A stretch of 64,000 nt of DNA from the NCBI GenBank assembly GCA_030374765.1, contig JARGXX010000097.1, forward strand, positions 496,001 to 560,000, in the 5' to 3' direction. Positions 55,813-64,000 of the stretch are shown here, piece after piece. Below the pieces are notes generated by a model. That model searched no databases. It saw only the letters and a program-made list of their open reading frames with translations, and was not told the DNA's origin. Source of the DNA: Agarophyton chilense. Its lineage: Eukaryota > Rhodophyta > Florideophyceae > Gracilariales > Gracilariaceae. A program made the position numbers and the translations under genes. The stretch's first letter is position 1, and each line of letters begins with the position of its first letter.

Positions 55813-55916
55813 TATTCAATGCCATCACAATAGCTCATTACATCTCCTAACGACTTCTACACATACCACCCCACTTGAATCCAGCTCCAACTCGCTCACG
55901 CCCAAAATAGTCCAAG

Positions 55917-56422
55917 ATGAACCTCTCCAGTGAAACCTGTATGTCCTTTCACCGTCGCCAGGCCCTCCTCGAGCACGATCGTTCTTTAAACCCACCACAA
56001 CTTCAAATATCATCGCCTTCGATCGCTCCGCGGGCACCACTTCAATATGGTACCCCCATTTATTGTGAGTCTGAGCTCAAATACTTATCCAAATACGAAA
56101 CGACCATGTTTGAATCCCACCATCTTCTTGCCGGGCGCCTTAAACCTCAAAGATGTCTTCAATACCTCGTGGCCTACTCATTGTTTCTTTGGAATGCTAA
56201 AACTATGCCAAGCACGGTCCAAGATCTCGATCATATCCTCTTTCGCTACACCGAAAATTTTTACAATCAGCACCCATCACCTGGAAAAAGCGAGGAAATG
56301 ATGAATTTACTCTTGCGTATCTGTTTCGTGGCTCCAAAACTGTGCTCCCGCCAAAACCTTGCGCACTGGACCACCGGAGCTTGGAAACGTTGTGTTCCTC
56401 ACAAAGCCTCTGTGCCGCCTCG
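55917..56422 (+). pseudogene. Tyrosine-recombinase-like N-terminal part, cut by an LTR
   Basis: The frame from the ATG at 55917 gives about 168 residues before it runs into the Gypsy-2 LTR. Residues 75-165 look like the helical core-binding (SAM-like) domain of a tyrosine recombinase: QRCLQYLVAYSLFLWNAKTM, DLDHILFRYTENFYNQHPSPGKSEEMMNLLLRICFVAPKLC, HWTTGAWKRCVPHKASVP. Such N-termini occur before Arg-His-Arg-Tyr catalytic domains in mobile elements (Crypton or DIRS types) and in related genes of algae and fungi. The catalytic part is not in the window; if the insertion is simple, it lies beyond the far end of copy D. Copia-E ends about 100 bp upstream, so both flanks are occupied by retrotransposons. 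Family assignment is from the spacing pattern only and is tentative. Confidence 0.42.
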
Positions 56423-57313
56423 TGGGTTAGGTGCGCTTGCTCCTTCAAGGAGGGTAGCACGGCGACGGAGCCTCTCCGGAGTGAACACGACTAAGTCGGG
56501 GTGTAAGGCCGAGGTTCACCGGCACGCCAAGCGGGGAGAGTGCGGGATGCTAGAAGGGAGCAGACCAGGTATGAGCTGTATTCCACGGGAGTGGGCAAGT
56601 CTCGAGATCGAGTAATGCACCCACAGGAGTGGCGGTAAACCCGGTAAGCCGGCGCGCGGCACACGCGCGAGCGGCACGAATAACCAACCACAAAGCAAAA
56701 GGGGGTGCTACCACGAGAGTGGGTAAGCGATAAAGGGGGGACCACCCAGTGGGGGCGATCGGGGGCATTGGCCACGGGAGCCAAAAGAAATATGTATCAA
56801 ACCCAATACTGAGGCGAGAACACGGCAGTGGTATGAAAGATATACACGCTAACAGCGGTGAGTCTCCTGTTGACGCAGGGTGGATAAGTCTACCTTTAGT
56901 AACGCGGCTTCACCTCCGTAGAGTGTGGAAGACTCGCGAAAGCGGAAAAAGACTTAGAGCCAAGAACCCTGGTTGGGGAAGTTTACTGAGTGTCAGGGCG
57001 AGATCGCCCTGGCACTATATAGTGTAGAATTCTGTAAAGAGCTCTCTAACCTAGTGTAATAAAGCTAAATAAATACAGAAATATCCAGCTATGCCGTGCC
57101 AACCTGTCCTGGGCCACCCGTGGTACCCGTGGGTAAGTCACACCCGAATGGGGGCCACGGCGCACGGCCGCCGGTGCACTTCGCGTACAACGCGTATACA
57201 CCTGGCTAGGCCAGCCCGCTAGTAGCGGTATTACTCATAGATCTCACAAGTATCGCCCGAGGCGGAAAAACAACCAAGTCCTGGAAAACGGCCCTCACGA
57301 GGGTTGCACTACA
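56423..57313 (-). repeat. 3' LTR of Gypsy-2 copy D
   Basis: 891 bp; minus strand starts TGTAGTGCAACC. It aligns with the LTR of copy A and the solo LTR. It carries an extra ~128-bp segment (56600-56727) bordered by the imperfect direct repeats GAGTGGGCAAG and GAGTGGGTAAG, absent from copy A. The low-coordinate end is set at the TG-complement next to the interrupted gene and is less certain. Confidence 0.75.
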
Positions 57314-57348
57314 TATCCCCCTCCTGAGGCGCGAGTACGACATCTGCG

Positions 57349-59286
57349 ATGGTGGGCGACGCGCCGAGACGAATGCATAAGAGTGCAACCAGCTCGCTGG
57401 GATCCACTTCATCCGATGCCAACAAACGCAGTGCGGCAAAACTCCAGTCTCCTGGCAACAACCGTTCTCAACGTTCCATTTCAACCGAATTCGCATCCTT
57501 GCGTGCCAGTCCTCCGATTCCTCGGCATCGTCTTTCGCTTCGCCGGTCTCCTCTTCCGGACATCCGGCCTCTTCGCTCACCGATGAGCAACCAAAACAAT
57601 CAACCCAACCGTCTCCCTGCGGGGTACTTCTCCGGCTTCCGGTCCGCTCCGCTTCTGCAAAGCGCGTCATCGGCTGCGCCGCAGATTCCTATCGCGAACG
57701 CGGCTGCTTCTCCGTACGGAATGTTACCCCCGAGAGGGTGGCCGCCATACGACATGCTTGTCGGGCGCCATCCTGGGCATCAGGCGTCCGTTCTCCGGCT
57801 TGCGCCGTGGTTCCACCCGATTGCGGTGTTAAACGAAGCGCTCATAGCAAGGTACACCGATGGAAACGGGATGCTTCCGGGCGATATTCCGGCCGTGGCG
57901 ACAACTTCGTTGGATTTGCGACGCCGCGTAGCAGTTCTGGTCCACGCTGTGGCGCGCCGGGGTAGTGAAACCTCGGCTTCCGCTCATGCGGCCTTCGTCT
58001 TTCTTGGCCTTCAACGGCTTCGCCGGGCTCCTTTCGAATATCCCATCCCCGATGGTCTCGGCACCGACATTCGGCTTTACCGCACTCAATGTGAGATTGG
58101 TTACGTGGACCGCCTGGCGGGTTTGGAAACACTCTCGTGGAGGGGCATCCCGATAGCACGGCAAGAGGCCATGTGCTGGACGCGACCGATTATCCGGGCA
58201 GAATTCCGCTACATGCGTCGACTTGCGCGGGCCAACTTCCTCGCCCTGATCCGCTTCGAGCGTCGGGCACGATCCCGATTCGGGTATTTGGTCCCTTATC
58301 AGAACGTGGAGATCGAACTCCTTCGCGTGGCCGACCGACGGGGTCGCTTTGTTCTCATTCCACCGTGGTGGTCGAACCTCGAGGCCTGCCGGGGCTGTTA
58401 CATCGAGCTGCCACCAGTCATCACTTATTACGGTTCGTACCTCATCGAGGATCCCGAGTCCGGACTGTGGTCCGTGGTGATTACCGAATGGGCAGTCCGC
58501 GCGGCGGTGTTCATCCTCTGGGAGGTGTATGACCAGTACAGACTGTGGTTCCTCCCGTTCCGGTTGAGGTCCGCGATTCGCAGCCTGGACCTGAGCATCC
58601 CACTTGGTGGAGTAACCAACGCCGAAGAAGTGGCGGGTCTTGTCGATTACATCGACCAGTTGGACTGGACCACCGTTCCGATTGAACAAAGCGGGCGCAC
58701 CGTGGGTAGCCGGGGTCAGGACTTGTCACCAGGAAGGCGTACTCCCTTGGGAGGTGATTTCGTATAGTTTGACCCTTGGGAAGGGCACGAAATCACCGCG
58801 GAGGAAGCGAACGAACTCCGGTTTGCACCACGCCATATCCCCGAGGGGCATCCGATCGGTTTTGTGGACGCGGATGAATATTACCACGTCTACGACGGCG
58901 ACGATCCAATGGTAGACAACGAACCCGACGACGGGGAATCGTACGCCGAGGCGGAGGTCGAGGGATCCGAAGCGGAAGGTCCCTATAACGCGGGGACGCC
59001 AGCCACGCCTTACGTGGATTTGGATAACCCCGCGGAGGCTGGGTCGGAGTACGTGGTAGCTGGACCACCTCCGGTTCCACCGGTGAATCTCCCAAGTGGT
59101 GGGGCGTCCGCCCCAGGCGATGCGAGCTCCGCTCCGGCGGGTCAAGCGGCCGTGATCTCCCAGTTTCTGCGACAGGTGGGGCTGGGGACCAACGCAGCGA
59201 GTGGCGATGTTGCCGCGATGCGCGAGGCCTTGATCACCCGCCTCCAGGGAGGTAACCAACCCGGGGGCGGTGAGCCGCACCCGTGA
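57349..59286 (+). CDS. Antisense reading frame between pol and 3' LTR of copy D
   Basis: On the strand opposite to pol a GC-rich frame covers almost the whole region, starting 36 bp from the LTR and ending 180 bp before the pol stop; about one break. The N-terminal ~110 residues are Arg/Ser/Pro/Asn-rich; the middle is ordinary globular-looking protein, rich in Trp, Arg and aromatic residues (HPIAVLNEALIARYTDGNG, RRVAVLVHAVARRGSETSASAHAAFVFLGLQRLRRAPFEYPI, RLARANFLALIRFERRARS, VVITEWAVRAAVFILWEVYDQYRLWFLPFRLRSAIRSLDL); the C-terminal ~140 residues are acidic, then Gly/Pro/Ala-rich. No zinc knuckle, protease or envelope-like membrane segment. I do not recognise it. The sense strand beneath is also partly open (57829-58689), so strand choice rests on length and composition. 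Antisense or additional ORFs at this position are known in some plant Gypsy elements. Confidence 0.5.
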
Positions 59287-59465
59287 CGGGGCACGCAATC
59301 CTGATGGGGAGTTTTCCCTTGTGACTTAGAGTAGTATCCCGAGTGCTCGGTATTCCATCGATAGCTTCGAATAAAAACTAAGTGACTTGTGTAACCCAAA
59401 ACCTTCCTTCACTAGCCTGTTCTCAAGCAAACCTACTTCTCTTTTCTCTTCCACCGAGGTGGGTT

Positions 59466-62400
59466 TTATCCTTCCTGGGCTTTAACAACCGATGCCGGGA
59501 TTCCCGTCCGCGTTCTGCGGTGATATGACACCACCTTCGAACGTGGGAGATGTTCCATCGGCTCATCCGAATCCCATTCGGGCCCTAAACCGTACCAACG
59601 GACGAGGTATTGAATATAACCATCCGGATGGTATGAGTGCTCCACTATGTGGTCGACCACGAACTCCTTCTCGTTGACTTCCCGCCCTTGAGGTGTACGC
59701 GTCACCGGACCAAACCGGGGTACGTCCGCAGGTGCGTGTGGGCTACTGTGCCCTTCCCCCGAGGGTTCCATGGGTTGGCGTTGCCTTTCCATGCCCTGGG
59801 TAGGGGAACGAACCGGGTTCCAGGTTGCCTTGGCCGCTTGGCGGGTTGCTTCCGCCAAGGCGTCATGACGAAGAGCGTCAGTTCGACGGCTTCGGCCGGA
59901 GACCTTCCCGTGGGGCAATTCTCCCAGTTTTTGGGTCGGAATGCTTTCCGAGAGTTCTCGTGCAGAGGCCACCCTTCGGGGGAACGCGGACTCATCCCAA
60001 GGCTGGGTTTCGCGGTCGCGTTCCGCGGGTCGTCGGGGTGAAATCCGTCGCGACGGTGCTGGACTTGACGCGGGAGGCGGTTTCATCACGGGGCGTTGTG
60101 CCTTGCCGGGTGAGCCGCCTTGGGCGCTGATTGGCGTACCTCCCGAGCCGGGTGTCGTCTGGTCACGTGACACGTCCGGCTGATGGCTGGGAGTACTCCG
60201 CGCCGTGCTGCCTTCCGCCTCCTCACGTGAGGGCGTGTGCAACGGCGCTGCCGGTATGTCCGCTCGCTTGGGCGACAAAGTACCGCGACGGGCGTGCAAC
60301 TCCGGGTCAACCGTGCCTTCCTCACCAACGGGCGGCGAAGTGCGCGGCGAGGAACCCCTGCGGGGAGCGAGTTCGTCCTCAACTATCCCTTTCGACGGTT
60401 CAACTTCACTCGGCGACGAGGTGCTTCCGTCCTTGACGGGCACATTCTCCGGGGTGACCGGTGCGCCTTCGACAACGCTGTCGGGGTCAACCGAGACACT
60501 CGGAGTGCGTCCGCCACTGCGCGTAGGTTCTGAACCAGCATCAAGCGTGCTGGGTGTGAATCTCCCGTCTGCTACGGTGTGCTTGCCCGGCTTAGCCAGT
60601 GTGTCCTGCCGTACAGTACGAGGGACCACTTCCGATCGATTCGGCCTAGAAAGGCCTGCGAGGGCGTGCTCTAAGTTTTCCAGCGTAGCTGGTGTCGACG
60701 AACCGTGACCCACGGGCTGCGGCTCAACGCTCGACGGCATAGCCGGTCCAGTATCGCGAGGGCGAACAGCATCCTGCGACGATTTCGGTTTCCCTTCGGC
60801 GAGAGGGTTTCCATTACGTGGTGCGTCCTGTCGAGTAGAGTCCCCGTGGGGAGTGCGATCAGACGCAGATGCGGTGGCGCTTCCCATAGAGGGTTCAGCA
60901 ACGGCTGTAGCGCGCAAATGCGGAGATGGAACGTCGGTAGATGGGACGTTTGGATCACCGTTGTTCTTGCTGGTGTGTCCAGGAGTCCGTGCACCACGGT
61001 TATCATGACGGGACGAAGCGGTTTCCGTCTCTCGACGAGAGTTATGAGCCTCCTCCCCCTCCTGAGACAGAGCGGCATGGGGAGTGGTTGAAACGCCCAA
61101 CGGGCGGGGGTAGACACCGCGCCGTGGCGTGAGAGAAGAGAGGCCATTCTGGCCTTGTTCCGATAAGATCGGCAAGTCAGAGAGTCCCCGGGTTGGGTGT
61201 GGTAACGCAGAAGGTCTGGAAACCACGGCAGTGGGCTGTGCCACTGTTGTGTGCCGAGCACCCTCATCCTCAGAGAGGGATTGTTGACCCATTTCGGTTA
61301 CTTCCAACGTCGGTGGCGGGGCGAGTACAACGCGGTCGCGGGAGATCCGCTCATGAGCGTCGACAATTTCCACCACGATGGTGTCGTCTTTCACCAAAAT
61401 GACCTTGTAAGGACCGTCCGCGACGGAAGAAAGCTTGTGCTTCTTCTCCTTTTCAGGGTTCCAGTACTGTTTACGGACGAAGACGAAGTCACCGGCTTTG
61501 ATTGGCGGGGCCTTACCGCGTACGCGAGAGTCGAAATCACGCTTGTAAGCGGCTTGGGCACGAGCCATCGAGCTTCGGGCGACCGGGATCAGCTTCGTAA
61601 GCCACTTTTTCCACCTGTGGCGATAATCCTTCACGGAAGGGAACGCATCCAGCGTGGGCTGGGGTTCTGACGCGACAGCGGGCGGAGGGCGGGGCGAGAC
61701 CAGTTCGAATGGAGTCAAGCCCGTAGTACGGTGTACCTGCGTATTGTACGCGAACGTCAAGGCGACAGTATATAAATCCCATGTCTTTGGGTGGTCGGCC
61801 CCGTAAGATCGGAGAGACGCTAATAGCGTTCGGTTAAACCGCTCCACTTGCCCATTACACTGGGGGTGATAGGTCGTTGTGAACAGGTTCTTGATGTCAA
61901 GAATCCTGCACACGTCCTCGAAGAATCGCGATGCAAACTGTTTTCCGTTATCGGATAGAAAATTAACCGGCGGGCCGTAGACAAATACCCAATGGGTTAC
62001 AAATGCTTGTGCAACCGTGAAAGCGGATATCTTCCGTAGAGGTACGGTCCGAACCAGTTTTGAGAAACGATCCGTGATAACGAGTAAAAACTTATGTCTA
62101 CGTCGTGTGGTGAGGAGCTTACCGAGGATGTCAATGGCGACAAACTCGAGAGGAGCCCGTGCCGGGAATAGTTTCAACTTCGCTGAGTACTTGCGAAGTT
62201 TCACCCGATTCTTAGCACATTCGGTACAAAACCGCACCGTTGCGTAGCAATCCACCGCCATGGCGGGCCAGTAGAAATTCCTTCGCAAAGTGAGGTAGAG
62301 CTTCCGTCCACCGGCGTGTCCACCAAGTGTCGCATTGTGCGATAGATGCAAAACTCTAGAATGTAGAGTATGCGGCACCACGACTTGTAGGGATAACTGA

Positions 62401-63991
62401 ACCGTCCTGACGAGGTATCCAAGATCGTTTACCTCGAAAGGGAGTTGTGCACCGCCATTAAGCCAGGCGCGAATCTTCGTACAGAAGGGGTCACCCTGCT
62501 GTTCTCTGACCATCTCCTCCGGGGGTATCGGCACAAAATTACCCGGCGGGGGTTTCTCTGAATCGTCCGAGACGAGAAATGCGTCAATATCATCATCTGA
62601 TTCCGGGCTTTCGTTCCATTTATCGTGTAACCAATCCGGGTCCCCCGGTGTTCCATCGTCTACGACGAAGCAAGGTATATCCTCGTCATCGACGGCTAGA
62701 GCTTCCCCATTCGTGGGTAAACGCGAGAGCGCGTCCGCTTGCGCGTTCTGAGTGCCCTTCTTGTAGATCACTTCAAAGTCATATTCCGCGAGGCGGAGTC
62801 TCCAACGCATTAAGCGGCCTGACGGCTCCGAGATGGTCATGAGCCATCGTAGGGACGAGTGATCCGTGTAAACGGTAAAGTGCACACCCATGAGGTAGGG
62901 GCGGAGTGTAGAGAGGGCCCACACAACTGCAAGGCACTCCTTCTCCGACACGGAGTACTTCCGCTCGTGGACATTGAGCGAGCGTGACCAGTACCCAATG
63001 GGTTTGCGTTCTCCTTCGGGAGTAGTTTGAAAGAGTGCACAGCCTACCTGGTAGTCGCTAGAGTCCGTGTCCACGGAAAAAGGTAGTCCTGGTTTCGGTA
63101 ACGATAGAATCGGTGCTGATGTGACAGCCTCCCTAAGGGAGTTAAAATCATCCGTCTGGGCGGACGTAAAGGGGCCAATTTAGGTGGTTGACCTTTCCGC
63201 AGAAGCGCGCTCAAAGGGGCCGCGATTTCAGCGAAGTTAGGGATAAACCGTCGGTAGACGTTGACCAATCCTAGAAAGGAGCGCAGTTCCGTCTGGGTAG
63301 CGGGTTCTTTCGCCTTGCGAAGGGACCTCACTCGAGCTTCCTCGATCATTACACGTCCCGGACGGATAATGTGCCCGAGATACTTCACAGTATCGGTAAA
63401 GAACTCACATTTCCTCAGTTTGAGGGTTATTCCAGCATCACGTAGCGTTGTCAATATGTCCCTGACATGGGTGAGATGGTCATCCAGATTGTCTGAGAAT
63501 ACAATGATATCGTCCAAATAGACGAGGCAAGTACGCCACTTAAAGCGGGCCAACAAAATGTCGATAGCACGCTGAAAGGTAGCGGGAGCATTGGTTAGAC
63601 CAAAAGGCATCCATTTGAAACGGTAGACTCCCGAGTGACAGACAAACGCAGTCTTATCTTGGTCCTCCTCCCTAACGGGAACCTGCCAATATCCCCAATT
63701 GGCGTCCAAAGCCATGAACACGGTAGCAGTGCCGAGAGAGTCGGTGTACTCATCCATTCGTGGGATCGGGTACACGTCCTTGACGGTAACATCATTCAAG
63801 CGACGGTAGTCGATGCAAAAGCGCCAGGACCCATCGGGTTTCGGAGCCAGTACCACTGGGGATGCCCACGGCGACTGAGCCGGTTCGATCACTCCAGCTC
63901 GGAGCATTTTGTCCACTTGGAAATGTTCCTCTTCTCGGGCATTGGGGCCTGCCCTGTAAGGGTGTTCAGCCACCGGTCGGGTGTTCGGCAA
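59466..63991 (-). CDS. Gypsy-2 copy D pol, N-terminus outside the window
   Basis: In order: reverse transcriptase (VIEPAQSPWASPVVLAPKPDG near 63880, FMALDANWGYWQVP, FGLTNAPATFQRAID, the YLDDIIVFS box near 63500), RNase H (DTDSSDYQVGCALFQ, KYSVSEKECLAVVWAL, YTDHSSLRWL, NAQADALSRLP; 63070-62710), integrase zinc finger (HNATLGGHAG..CTEC, 62340-62210) and core (VAIDILGKLL, LSDNGKQFAS, NGQVERFNRTLLASLRSYG; 62140-61790), a long Ser/Pro/Thr linker (61250-59750) and a chromodomain (VVDHIVEHSYHPDGYIQYLVRWYGLGPEWDSDEP; 59680-59560). The linker is nearly as long as integrase and is shared with copy A. About one break. The residue pattern at RT, RNase H and integrase catalytic sites looks normal. Confidence 0.9.
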
Positions 63992-64000
63992 TAAATCTAT

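Larger units (their letters stand above)
56423..64000 (-). mobile_element. Gypsy-2 copy D: chromodomain Gypsy, runs off the right edge
   Basis: Minus-strand order: reverse transcriptase, RNase H, integrase, linker and chromodomain (pol, 59466 to the edge), a region with an antisense frame (57349-59286), a purine tract (CAGGAGGGGGATA, 57314-57326) and the 3' LTR (56423-57313). Gag and the 5' LTR lie beyond the window. Pol has about one break in the visible part, the best preserved Gypsy here. The chromodomain at the C-terminus places it with chromovirus-like elements. It sits inside a recombinase-like gene at its 3' end. Confidence 0.88.

Noticed and set aside
57829-58689. 286-codon minus-strand frame under the antisense frame of copy D
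   Set aside because: Shorter, lower-complexity translation; GC-rich third positions on the plus-strand frame keep the opposite strand open. Kept only as a caution on strand choice.

Overview
This window looks like a repeat-rich stretch of a eukaryotic nuclear genome. About four fifths of it is LTR-retrotransposon material (Ty1/Copia and Ty3/Gypsy) of several ages, nested and truncated against each other. There are no bacterial operons, ribosome-binding sites or CRISPR arrays. Only one host gene is well supported: an intron-free secreted-protein gene of a family I know mainly from bacteria. An intron-poor, transposon-rich lineage such as a red alga would fit (Copia elements primed by a half tRNA-iMet, Gypsy elements with chromodomains, a Harbinger transposase of a type seen in oomycetes and algae). 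That is an inference; the sequence does not fix the taxon.

Layout. 1-877: C-terminal part of a PIF/Harbinger-like DNA transposase on the minus strand, running off the left edge. 881-9033: mostly decayed sequence holding two old Gypsy fossils (integrase on minus at 3990-5240; RT-end, RNase H and integrase on plus at 5750-8000, the latter interrupted by a probable solo LTR). 9034-13928: Copia-1 (minus), with a 1259-residue open polyprotein. 13929-17854: Gypsy-1 copy C (plus). 17855-20770: old Copia and Gypsy fossils on minus. 20773-21289 and 33087-33602: two copies of a ~516-bp dispersed repeat. 21290-29306: Gypsy-2 copy A, a pol-poor derivative that keeps gag, protease, a chromodomain tail and a 3' LTR. 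29307-31860: two Copia 3' ends, one after the other. 31863-37903: the least transposon-dense part, with the secreted-protein gene (33740-34534) and a possible second gene (35317-36234).

37904-49211: Gypsy-1 copy B (minus), carrying two later insertions: a solo LTR related to Gypsy-2 (38736-39599) and Copia-2 (43082-48170, 5-bp target duplication CTTTG). 49212-50085: old Copia end. 51465-55812: Copia-E (plus), with both LTRs. 55917-56422: a gene fragment resembling the N-terminal part of a tyrosine recombinase, cut by the LTR of Gypsy-2 copy D (56423 to beyond the right edge), which has an almost open pol.

Most notable: (1) Copia-1 and Copia-2 have a primer-binding site matching the anticodon arm of tRNA-iMet, and the gag ATG lies inside it; their LTRs begin and end in TA rather than TG/CA. 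(2) Copy D carries a ~640-codon antisense reading frame between pol and the 3' LTR, where copy A has unrelated sequence. (3) LTR divergence (Copia-E 6%, B 4%, Copia-2 3%) agrees with the nesting order. All retroelements are treated as fossils; counts of breaks are rough.
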